A stretch of 64,000 nt of DNA from Sepiola atlantica (lineage: Eukaryota; Mollusca; Cephalopoda; Sepiida; Sepiolidae): NCBI GenBank assembly GCA_963556195.1, contig CAUVYP010000244.1, positions 3,286,001 to 3,350,000 on the forward strand, written 5' to 3'. Each line of letters begins with the position of its first letter. Within the stretch, counting starts at the first letter, position 1. A program made the translations under genes and the position numbers. The notes under the pieces were generated by a model that saw nothing but the letters and a program-made list of their open reading frames with translations, did no database searches and was not told the DNA's origin. Positions 26,028 to 38,117 of this stretch are shown in pieces.

Positions 26028-29000
26028 AGCGCGTTTTAAAGTTGATATCGCTTTTGTTTATAACTTCCACATTTATTCGAATTGTGCAACGAAACTTTGC
26101 AGACAGTCTCAAATAGGCCTTTTCTACTGAAGTACCAAGTTTCAGAAGTGCAGCTCTTGTACTGCCGGAGATATGTCGATACAAACTGAATACGCAAAAC
26201 ATCAATTAAATTTAGCGCGTTTTAAAGTTGATATCGCTTTAGTTTATAACTTCCACATTTATTTGAATTGTGCAACGAAACTTTGCAGACAGTCTGGAAT
26301 CGGCCTCTTCTACTGAATACCAAGTTTCAGAAGTGCAGCTCTTGTACTGCCGGAGATATGTCGATACAAACTGAATACGCAAAACATCAACAAAATTTAG
26401 CGCGTTTTAAAGTTGATATCGCTTTTGTTTATAACTTCCACATTTATTCGAATTGTGCAACGAAACTTTGCAGACAGTCGCAGAGACACATTTTCTACTG
26501 AAGTACCAAGTTTCAGAAGTGCAGCTTTTGTACTGCCGGAGATTTGTCGATACAAACTGAATACGCAAAACATCAACAAAATTTAGCGCGTTTTAAAGTT
26601 GATATCGCTTTTGTTTATAACTTCCACATTTATTCGAATTGTGCAACGAAACTTTGCAGACAGTCGCGGAGACACATTTTCTACTGAAGTACCAGGTTTC
26701 AGAAGTGCAGCTCTTGTACTGTTGGAGATATGTCGATACAAACTGAATACGCAAAACATCAACAAAATTTAGCGCGTTTTACAGTTGATATCGCTTTTGT
26801 TTATAACTTCCACATTTATTCGAATTGTGCAACGAAACTTTGCAGACAGTCTCAAATAGGCCTTTTCTACTGAATTACCAAGTTTCAGAAGTGCAGCTCT
26901 TGTACTGCCGGAGATATGTCGATACAAACTGAATACGCAAAACATCAACAAAATTTAGCGCGTTTTGAAGTTGATATCGCTTTTGTTTATAACTTCCACA
27001 TTTATTCGAATTGTGCAACGAAACTTTGCAGACAGTCGCGGAGACACATTTTCTACTGAAGTACCAAGTTTCAGAAGTGCAGCTCTAGTACTGCCGGAGA
27101 TATGTCGATACAAACTGAATACGCAAAACATCAACAAAATTTAGCGCGTTTTAAAGTTGATATCGCTTTTGTTTATAACTTTCACATTTATTCGAATTGT
27201 GCAACGAAACTTTGCAGACAGTCTCAAATAGGCCTTTTACTACTGAAGTACCAAGTTTCAGAAGTGCAGCTCTTGTACTGCCAGAGATATGTCGATACAA
27301 ACTGAATACGCAAAACAGCAACAAAATTTAGCGCGTTTTAAAGTTGATATCGCTTTTGTTTATAACTTCCACATTTATTCGAATTGTGCAACGAAACTTT
27401 GCAGACAGTCTCAAATAGGCCTTTTCTACTGAAGTACCAAGTTTCAGAAGTGCAGCTCTTGTACTGCCGGAGATATGTCGATACAAACTGAATACGCAAA
27501 ACATCAACAAAATTTAGCGCGTTTTAAAGTTGATATCGCTTTAGTTTATAACTTCCACATTTATTCGAATTGTGCAACGAAACATTGCAGACAGTCTGGA
27601 ATTGGCCTCTTCTACTGAAGTACCAAGTTTCAGAAGTGCAGCTCTTGTACTGCCGGAGATATGTCGATACAAACTGAATACGCAAAACATCAACAAAATT
27701 TAGCGCGTTTTAAAGTTGATATCGCTTTTGTTTATAACTTCCACATTTATTCGAATTGTGCAACGAAACTTTGCAGACAGTCGCAGAGACACATTTTCTA
27801 CTGAAGTACCAAGTTTCAGAAGTGCAGCTTTTGTACTGCCGGAGATTTGTCGATACAAACTGAATACGCAAAACATCAACAAAATTTAGCGCGTTTTAAA
27901 GTTGATATCGCTTTTGTTTATAACTTCCACATTTATTCGAATTGTGCAACGAAACTTTGCAGACAGTCGCGGAGACACATTTTCTACTGAAGTACCAGGT
28001 TTCAGAAGTGCAGCTCTTGTACTGTTGGAGATATGTCGATACAAACTGAATACGCAAAACATCAACAAAATTTAGCGCGTTTTACAGTTGATATCGCTTT
28101 TGTTTATAACTTCCACATTTATTCGAATTGTGCAACGAAACTTTGCAGACAGTCTCAAATAGGCCTTTTCTACTGAAGTACCAAGTTTCAGAAGTGCAGC
28201 TCTTGTACTGCCGGAGATATGTCGATACAAACTGAATACGCAAAACATCAACAAAATTTAGCGCGTTTTGAAGTTGATATCGCTTTTGTTTATAACTTCC
28301 ACATTTATTCGAATTGTGCAACGAAACTTTGCAGACAGTCGCGGAGACACATGTTCTACTGAAGTACCAAGTTTCAGAAGTGCAGCTCTTGTACTGCCGG
28401 AGATATGTCGATACAAACTGAATACGCAAAACATCAACAAAATTTAGCGCGTTTTAAAGTTGATATCGCTTTTGTTTATAACTTTCACATTTATTCGAAT
28501 TGTGCAACGAAACTTTGCAGACAGTCTCGAATAGGCCTTTTACTACTGAAGTACCAAGTTTCAGAAGTGCAGCTCTTGTACTGCCGGAGATATGTCGATA
28601 CAAACTGAATACGCAAAACATCAACAAAATTTAGCGCGTTTTAAAGTTGATATCGCTTTTGTTTATAACTTCCACATTTATTCGAATTGTGCAACGAAAC
28701 TTTGCAGACAGTCTCAAATAGGCCTTTTCTACTGAAGTACCAAGTTTCAGAAGTGCAGCTCTTGTACTGCCGGAGATATGTCGATACAAACTGAATACGC
28801 AAAACATCAACAAAATTTAGCGCGTTTTAAAGTTGATATCGCTTTAGTTTATAACTTCCACATTTATTCGAATTGTGCAACGAAACTTTGCAGACAGTCT
28901 GGAATCGGCCTCTTCTACTGAAGTACCAAGTTTCAGAAGTGCAGCTCTTGTACTGCCGGAGATATGTCGATACAAACTGAATACGCAAAACATCAACAAA

Positions 29001-29934
29001 ATTTAGCGCGTTTTAAAGTTGATATCGCTTTTGTTTATAACTTCCACATTTATTCGAATTGTGCAACGAAACTTTGCAGACAGTCGCAGAGACACATTTT
29101 CTACTGAAGTACCAAGTTTCAGAAGTGCAGCTTTTGTACTGCCGGAGATTTGTCGATACAAACTGAATACGCAAAACATCAACAAAATTTCGCGCGTTTT
29201 AAAGTTGATATCGCTTTTGTTTATAACTTCCACATTCATTCGAATTGTGCAACGAAACTTTGCAGACAGTCGCGGAGAAACATTTTCTACTGAAGTACCA
29301 GGTTTCAGAAGTGCAGCTCTTGTACTGTTGGAGATATGTCGATACAAACTGAATACGCAAAACATCAACAAAATTTAGCGCGTTTTACAGTTGATATCGC
29401 TTTTGTTTATAACTTCCACATTTATTCGAATTGTGCAACGAAACTTTGCAGACAGTCTCAAATACGCCTTTTCTACTGAAGTACCAAGTTTCAGAAGTGC
29501 AGCTCTTGTACTGCCGGAGATATGTCGATACAAACTGAATACGCAAAACATCAACAAAATTTAGCGCGTTTTGAAGTTGATATCGCTTTTGTTTATAACT
29601 TCCACATTTATTCGAATTGTGCAACGAAACTTTGCAGACAGTCGCGGAGACACATTTTCTACTGAAGTACCAAGTTTCAGAAGTGCAGCTCTTGTACTGC
29701 CGGAGATATGTCGATACAAACTGAATAGGCAAATCATCAACAAAATTTAGCGCGTTTTAAAGTTGATATCGCTTTTGTTTATAACTTTCACATTTATTCG
29801 AATTGTGCAACCAAACTTTGCAGACAGTCTCAAATAGGCCTTTTCTACTGAAGTACCAAGTTTCAGAAGTGCAGCTCTTGTACTGCCGGAGATATGTCGA
29901 TACAAACTGAATACGCAAAACATCAACAAAATTT
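26028..29934. repeat. 7-mer higher-order repeat, three copies of about 1,303 bp
   Basis: Copies at 26028-27329 (1,302 bp), 27330-28632 (1,303 bp) and 28633-29934 (1,302 bp). Order: CTCAAATAGG; class G; CGCAGAGAC with GCAGCTTTTGTAC and GGAGATTTGTCG; ACCAGGTTTC with ACTGTTGGAG; TTTTACAG class 2; TTTTGAAG class 1; then a class 2 monomer that has an extra A in the first two copies (27239, 28542) but not in the third. The first copy lacks one base in its class G monomer (about 26316). Scattered point differences make these older than the neighbouring 6-mer. Confidence 0.87.
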
Positions 29935-31422
29935 AGCGCGTTTTAAAGTTGATATCGCTTTAGTTTATAACTTCCACATTTATTCGAATTGTGCAACGAA
30001 ACTTTGCAGACAGTATGGAATCGGCCTCTTCTACTGAAGTACCAAGTTTCAGAAGTGCAGCTCTTGTACTGCCGGAGATATGTCGATACAAACTGAATAC
30101 GCAAAACATCAACAAAATTTAGCGCGTTTTAAAGTTGATATCGCGTTTGTTTATAACTTCCACATTTATTCGAATTGTGCAACGAAACTTTGCAGACAGT
30201 CGCAGAGACACATTTTCTACTGAAGTACCAAGTTTCAGAAGTGCAGCTTTTGTACTGCCGGAGATATGTCGATACAAACTGAATACGCAAAACATCAACA
30301 ACATTTAGCGCGTTTTAAAGTTGATATCGCTTTTGTTTATAACTTCCACATTTATTCGAATTGTGCAACGAAACTTTGCAGACAGTCGCGGAGACACATT
30401 TTCTACTGAAGTACCAAGTTTCAGAAGTGCAGCTCTTGTACTGCCGGAGATATGTCGATACAAACTGAATACGCAAAACATCAACAAAATTTAGCGCAGT
30501 TTACAGTTGATATCGCTTTTGTTTATAACTTCCACATTTATTCGAATTGTGCAACGAAACTTAGCAGACAGTCTCGAATAGGCCTTTTCTACTGAAGTAT
30601 CAAGTTTCAGAAGTGCAGCTCTTGTACTGCCGGAGATATGTCGATACAAACTGAATACGCAAAACATCAACAAAATTTCGCGCGTTTTAAAGTTGATATC
30701 GCTTTTGATTATAACTTCCACATTTATTCGAATTGTGCAACGAAACTTTGCAGACAGTCTCGAATAGGCCTTTTCTACTGAAGTACCAAGTTTCAGAAGT
30801 GCAGCTCTTGTACTGCCGGATATATGTCGATACAAACTGAATACGCAAAACATCATCAAAATTTAGCGCGTTTTAAAGTTGATATCGCTTTTGTTTATAA
30901 CTTCCACATTTATTCGAATTGTGCAACGAAACTTTGCAGACAGTCTCAAATAGGCCTTTTCTACTGAAGTACCAAGTTTCAGAAGTGCAGCTCTTGTACT
31001 GCCGGAGATATGTCGATACAAACTGAATACGCAAAACATCAACAAAATTTAGCGCGTTTTGAAGTTGATATCGCTTTTGTTTATAACTTCCACATTTATT
31101 CGAATTGTGCAACGAAACTTTGCACCCAGTCGCGGAGACACATTTTCTACTGAAGTACCAAGTTTCAGAAGTGCAGCTCTTGTACTGCCGGAGATATGTC
31201 GATACAAACTGAATACGCAAAACATCAACAAAATTTAGCGCGTTTTAAAGTTGATATCGCTTTTGTTTATAACTTCCACATTTATTCGAATTGTGCAACG
31301 AAACTTTGTAGACAGTCTCAAATAGGCCTTTTCTACTGAAGTATCAAGTTTCAGAAGTGCAGCTCTTGTACTGCCGGAGATATGTCGATACAAACTGAAT
31401 ACGCAAAACATCAACAAAATTT
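29005..31422. repeat. 13-monomer block, copy 2 (partner at 21934-24351)
   Basis: Same order and rare markers as 21934-24351, including GCAGTTTACAG, CATCATCAAAATTT and TTTGCACCCAGTCG. Its first part overlaps the third 7-mer copy. Private changes include GAATAGGCAAATCATC near 29726, CAACCAAACTTTG near 29808, AGTATGGAATCGG near 30013 and AAATTTCGCGCG at 29187 and 30676. The last removes the usual in-frame stop and makes a 122-codon open frame on the minus strand with no sign of being a gene. Confidence 0.83.
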
Positions 31423-32910
31423 AGCGCGTTTTATAGTTGATATCGCTTTTGTTTATAACTTCCACATTTATTCGAATTGTGCAACGAAACTTTGCAGACA
31501 GTCTCAAATAGGCCTTTTCTACTGGAGTACCAAGTTTCAGAAGTGCAGCTCTTGTACTGCCGGAGATATGTCGATACAAACTGAATACGCAAAACATCAA
31601 CAAAATTTAGCGCGTTTTACAGTTGATATCGCTTTTGTTTATAACTTCCACATTTATTAGAATTGTGCAACGAAACTTTGCAGACAGTCTCGAATAGGCC
31701 TTTTCTACTGAAGTACCAAGTTTCAGAAGTGCAGCTCATGTACTGCCGGAGATATGTCGATACAAACTAAATACGCAAAACATCAACAAAATTTAGCGCG
31801 TTTTAAAGTTGATATCGCTTTTGTTTATAACTTCACCATTTATTCGAATTGTCCAACGAAACTTTGCAGACAGTCGCGGAGACACATTTTTTACTGAAGT
31901 ACCACGTTTCAGAAGTGCAACTCTTGCACTGCCGGAGATATGTCGATACAAACTGAATACGCAAAACATCAACAAAATTTAGCGCGTTTTAAAGTTGATA
32001 TCGCTTTTGTTTATAACTTCCACATTTATTCGAATTGTGCAACGAAACTTTGCAGACAGTCGCGGAGACACATGTTCTACTGAAGTACCAAGTTTCCGAA
32101 GTGCAGCTCTTGTACTGCCGGAGATATGTCGATACACACTGAATACGCAAAACATCAACAAAATTTAGCGCGTTTTAAAGTTGATATCGCTTTTGTTTAT
32201 AACTTCCACATTTATTCGAATTGTGCAACAAAACTTTGCAGACAGTCGCGGAGACACATTTTCTACTGAAGTACCAAGTTTCAGAAGTGCAGCTCTTGTA
32301 CTGCCGCAGATATGTCGATACAAACTGAATACGCAAAACATCAACAAAATTTAGCGCGTTTTAAAGTTGATATCGCTTTTGTTTATAACTTCCACATTTA
32401 TTCGAATTGTGCAACGAAACTTTGCAGACAGTATCGAATAGGCCTTTTCCACTGAAGTACCCAGTTTCAGAAGTGCAGCTCTTGTACTGCCGGAGATATG
32501 TCGATACAAACTGAATACGCAAAACATCAACAAAATTTAGCGCGTTTTAAAGTTGATATCGCTTTTGTTTATAACTTCCACATTTATTCGAATTGTGCAA
32601 CGAAACTTTGCAGACAGTCTCAAATAGGCTTTTTCTACTGAAGTACCAAGTTTCAGAAGTGCAGCTCTTGTACTGCCGGAGATATGTCGATACAAACTGA
32701 ATACGCAAAACATCAACAAAATTTAGCGCGTTTTAAAGTTGATATCGCTTTAGTTTATAACTTCCACATTTATTCGAATTGTGCAACGAAACTTTGCAGA
32801 CAGTCTGGAATCGGCCTCTTCTACTGAAGTACCAAGTTTCAGAAGTGCAGCTCTTGTACTGCCGGAGATATGTCGATACAAACTGAATACGCAAAACATC
32901 AACAAAATTT
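31423..32910. repeat. Distant copy of the 4445-5932 eight-monomer block
   Basis: Eight monomers in the same order as 4445-5932, with shared tags CTGGAGTACC, AACTAAATACG, CTTCACCATT / GTCCAACG, TACACACTG, GCCGCAG, and class G as the last. Private differences include TTTATTAGAATTG (about 31657), CACATTTTTTACTG (about 31890), GTTTCCGAAG (about 32093) and CAACAAAACTTTG (about 32227). Confidence 0.8.
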
Positions 32911-35900
32911 AGCGCGTTTTGAAGTTGATATCGCTTTTGTTTATAACTTCCACATTTATTCGAATTGTGCAACGAAACTTTGCAGACAGTCTCGAATAGG
33001 CCTTTTCTACTGAAGTACCAAGTTTCAGAAGTACAGCTATTGTACTGCCATAGATATGTCGATACAAACTGAATATGCAAAACATCAACAAAATTTAGCG
33101 CGTTTTAAAGTTGATATCGCTTTTGTTTATAACTTCCACATTTATTCGAATTGTGCGACGAAACTTTGCAGACAGTCTCGAATAGGCCTTTTCTACTGAA
33201 GTACCAAGTTTCAGAAGTGCAGCTCTTGTACTGCCGGAGATATGTCGATACAAACTAAATACGCAAAACATCAACAAAATTTAGCGCGTTTTAAAGTTGA
33301 TATCGCTTTTGTTTATAACTTCACCATTTATTCTAATTGTCCAACGAAACTTTGCAGACAGTCGCGGAGACACATTTTCTACTGAAGTACCAAGTTTCAG
33401 AAGTGCAACTCTTGCACTGCCGGAGATATGTCGATACAAACTGAATACGCAAAACATCAACAAAATTTAGCGCGTTTTAAAGTTGATATCGCTTTTGTTT
33501 ATAACTTCCACATTTATTCGAATTGTGCAACGAAACTTTGCAGACAGTCGCGGAGACACATGTTCTACTGAAGTACCAAGTTTCAGAAGTGCAGCTCTTG
33601 TACTGCCGGAGATATGTCGATACAAACTGAATACGCAAAACATCAACAAAATTTAGCGCGTTTTAAAGTTGATATCGCTTTTGTTTATAACTTCCACATT
33701 TATTCGAATTGTGCAACGAAACTTTGCAGACAGTCGCGCAGACACATTTTCTACTGAAGTACCAAGTTTCAGAAGTGCAGCTCTTGTACTGCCGCAGATA
33801 TGTCGATACAAACTGAATACGCAAAACATCAACAAAATTTAGCGCGTTTTAAAGTTGATATCGCTTTTGTTTATAACTTCCACATTTATTCGAATTGTGC
33901 AACGAAACTTTGCAGAGAGTCGCGGAGACACATTTTCTACTGAAGTACCAAGTTTCAGAAGTGCAGCTCTTGTACTGTTGCAGATATGTCGATACAAACT
34001 GAATACGCAAAACATCAACAAAATTTTACGCGTTTTAAAGTTGATATCGCTTTTGTTTATAACTTCCACATTTATTCGAATTGTGCAACGAAACTTTGCA
34101 GACAGTATCGAATAGGCCTTTTCTACTGAAGTACCAAGTTTCAGAAGTGCAGCTCTTGTACTGCCGGAGATATGTCGATACAAACTGAATACGCAAAACA
34201 TCAACAAAATTTAGCGCGTTTTACAGTTGATATCGCTTTTGTTTATAACTTCCACATTTATTCGAATTGTGCAACGAAACTTTGCAGACAGTCTCAAATA
34301 GGCCTTTTCTACTGAAGTACCAAGTTTCAGAAGTGCAGCTCTTGTACTGCCGGAGATATGTCGATACAAACTGAATACGCAAAACATCAACAAAATTTAG
34401 CGCGTTTTGAAGTTGATATCGCTTTTGTTTATAACTTCCACATTTATTCGAATTGTGCAACGAAACTTTGCAGACAGTCGCGGAGACACATTTTCTACTG
34501 AAGTACCAAGTTTCAGAAGTGCAGCTCTTGTACTGCCGGAGATATGTCGATACAAACTGAATACGCAAAACATCAACAAAATTTAGCGCGTTTTAAAGTT
34601 GATATCGCTTTTGTTTATAACTTCCACATTTATTCGAATTGTGCAACGAAACTTTGCAGACAGTCTCAAATAGGCCTTTTCTACTGAAGTACCAAGTTTC
34701 AGAAGTGCAGCTCTTGTACTGCCGGAGATATGTCGATACAAACTGAATACGCAAAACATCAACAAAATTTAGCGCGTTTTAAAGTTTATATCGCTTTAGT
34801 TTATAACTTCCACATTTATTCGAATTGTGCAACGAAACTTTGCAGACAGTCTGGAATCGGCCTCTTCTACTGAAGTACCAAGTTTCAGAAGTGCAGCTCT
34901 TGTACTGCTGGAGATATGTCGATACAAACTGAATACGCAAAACATCAACAAAATTTAGCGCGTTTTACAGTTGATATCGCTTTTGTTTATAACTTCCACA
35001 TTTATTCGAATTGTGCAACGAAACTTTGCAGACAGTCTCAAATAGGCCTTTTCTACTGAAGTACCAAGTTTCAGAAGTGCAGCTCTTGTACTGCCGGAGA
35101 TATGTCGATACAAACTGAATACGCAAAACATCAACAAAATTTAGCGCGTTTTAAAGTTGATATCGCTTTTGTTTATAACTTCCACATTTATTCGAATTGT
35201 GCAACGAAACTTTGCAGACAGTCGCGGAGACACATTTTCTACTGAAGTACCAAGTTTCAGAAGTGCAGCTCTTGTACTGCCGGAGATATGTCGATACAAA
35301 CTGAATACGCAAAACATCAACAAAATTTAGCGCGTTTTACAGTTGATATCGCTTTTGTTTATAACTTCCACATTTATTCGAATTGTTCAACGAAACTTTG
35401 CAGACAGTCGCGGAGAAACATGTTCTACTGAAGTACCAAGTTTCAGAAGTGCAGCTCTTGTACTGCCGGAGATATGTCGATACAAACTGAATACGCAAAA
35501 CATCAACAAAATTTAGCGCGTTTTAAAGTTGATATCGCTTTTGTTTATAACTTCAACATTTATTCGAATTGTGCAACAAAACTTTGCAGACAGTCGCGGA
35601 GACACATTTTCTACTAAAGTACCAAGTCTCAGAAGTGCAGCTCTTTTACTGTTGGAGATATGTCGATACAAACTGAATACGCAAAACATCAACAAAATTT
35701 AGCGCGTTTTAAAGTTGATATCGCTTTTGTTTATAACTTCCACATTTATTCGAATTGTGCAACGAAACTTTGCAGACAGTCTCGAATAGGCCTTTCCTAC
35801 TGGAGTACCAAGTTTCAGAAGTGCAGCTCTTGTACTGCCGGTGATATGTCGATACAAACTGAATACGCAAAACATCAACAAAATTTAGCGCGTTTTACAG

Positions 35901-36257
35901 TTGATATCGCTTTTGTTTATAACTTCCACATTTATTCGAATTGTGCAACGAAACTTTGCAGACAGTCTCGAATAGGCCTTTTCTACTGAAGTACCAAGTT
36001 TCAGAAGTGCAGCTCTTGTACTGCCGGAGATATGTCGATACAAACTAAATACGAAAACATCAACAAAATTTAGCGCGTTTTAAAGTTGATATCGCTTTTG
36101 TTTATAACTTCACCATTTATTCGAATTGTCCAACGAAACTTTGCAGACAGTCGCGGAGACACATTTTCTACTGAAGTACCAAGTTTCAGAAGTGCAACTC
36201 TTGCACTGCCGGAGATATGTCGATTCAAACAGAATACGCAAAACATCAACAAAATTT
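32911..36257. repeat. Mosaic satellite region without a regular HOR
   Basis: About 18 monomers of mixed order. The monomer at 32911 is one of the more diverged (GTACAGCTATTGTACTGCCAT and GAATATGC). 34213-34956 repeats the four-monomer order also seen at 22306 and 29377 (TTTTACAG class 2, TTTTGAAG class 1, class 2, class G). Other private changes: GTTTATATCGC at 34787 destroys the EcoRV site, CTACTAAAGTACC with AGTCTCAG near 35616, and a 1-bp deletion in TACGAAAACATC after 36053. Confidence 0.75.
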
Positions 36258-38117
36258 AGCGCGTTTTAAAGTTGATATCGCTTTTGTTTATAACTTCCAC
36301 ATTTATTCGAATTGTGCAACGAAACTTTGCAGACAGTCGCGGAGACACATGTTCTACTGAAGTACCAAGTTTCAGAAGTGCAGCTCTTGTACTGCCGGAG
36401 ATATGTCGATACAAACTGAATACGCAAAACATCAACAAAATTTAGCGCGTTTTAAAGTTGATATTGCTTTTGTTTATAACTTCCACATTTATTCGAATTG
36501 TGCAACGAAACTTTGCAGACAGTCGCGGAGACACATTTTCTACTGAAGTACCAAGTTTCAGAAGTGCAGCTCTTGTACTGCCGGAGATATGTCGATACAA
36601 ACTGAATACGCAAAACATCAACAAAATTTAGCGCGTTTTAAAGTTGATATCGCTTTTGTTTATAACTTCCACATTTATTCGAATTGTGCAACGAAACTTT
36701 GCAGACAGTCGCGGAGACACATGTTCTACTGAAGTACCAAGTTTCAGAAGTGCAACTCTTGCACTGCCGGAGATATGTCGATACAAACTGAATACGCAAA
36801 ACATCAACAAAATTTAGCGCGTTTTAAAGTTGATATCGCTTTTGTTTATAACTTCCACATTTATTCGAATTGTGCAACGAAACTTTGCAGACAGTCGCGG
36901 AGACACATGTTCTACTGAAGTACCAAGTTTCAGAAGTGCAGCTCTTGTACTGCCGGAGATATGTCAATACAAACTGAATACGCTAAACATCAACAAAATT
37001 TAGCGCGTTTTAAAGTTGATATCGCTTTTGTTTATAACTTCCACATTTATTCGAATTGTGCAACGAAACTTTGCAGACAGTCGCGGAGACACATTTTCTA
37101 CTGAAGTACCAAGTTTCAGAAGTGCAGCTCTTGTACTGCCGCAGATATGTCGATACAAACTGAATACACAAAACATCAACAAAATTTAGCGCGTTTTAAA
37201 GTTGATATCGCTTTTGATTATAACTTGCACATTTATTCGAATTGTGCAACGAAACTTTGCAGACAGTCTCGAATAGGCCTTTTCTACTGAAGTACCAAGT
37301 TTCAGAAGTGCAGCTCTTGTACTGCCGGAGATATGTCGATACAAACTGAATACGCAAATCATCAACAAAATTTAGCGCGTTTTAAAGTTGATATCGCTTT
37401 TGTTTATAACTTCCACATTTATTCGAATTGTGCAACGAAACTTTGCAGACAGTCTCAAATAGGCCTTTTCTACTGAAGTACCAAGTTTCAGAAGTGCAGC
37501 TCTTGTACTGCCGGAGATATGTCGATACAAACTGAATACGCAAAACATCAACAAAATTTAGCGCGTTTTACAGTTGATATCGCTTTTGTTTATAACTTCC
37601 ACATTCATTCGAATTGTGCAACGAAACTTTGCAGACAGTCGCGGAGACACATTTTCTACTGAAGTACCAAGTTTCAGAAGTGCAGCTCTTGTACTGCCGG
37701 AGATATGTCGATACAAACTGAATACGCAAAACATCAACAAAATTTAGCGCGTTTTAAAGTTGATATCGCTTTTGTTTATAACTTCCACATTTATTCGAAT
37801 TGTGCAACGAAACTTTGCAGACAGTCGCGGAGACACATGTTCTACTGAAGTACCAAGTTTCAGAAGTGCAGCTCTTGTACTGCCGGAGATATGTCGATAC
37901 AAACTGAATACGCAAAACATCAACAAAATTTAGCGCGTTTTAAAGTTGATATCGCTTTTGTTTATAACTTCCACATTTATTCGAATTGTGCAACGAAACA
38001 TTGCGGACAGTATCGAATAGGCCTTTTCTACTGAAGTACCAAGTTTCAGAAGTGCAGCTCTTGTACTGCCGGAGATATGTCGATACAAACTGAATACGCA
38101 AAACATCAACAAAATTT
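36258..38117. repeat. Ten-monomer mosaic leading into the class-G-free domain
   Basis: The monomers at 36630-37001 carry the pair of types (CACATGTTC with GCAACTCTTGCAC, then GTCAATACAAAC with TACGCTAAAC) that comes again at 38118 and 43512. One monomer has GATATTGC (T at 36475) and so lacks the usual EcoRV site. No class G monomer occurs here. Confidence 0.75.
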
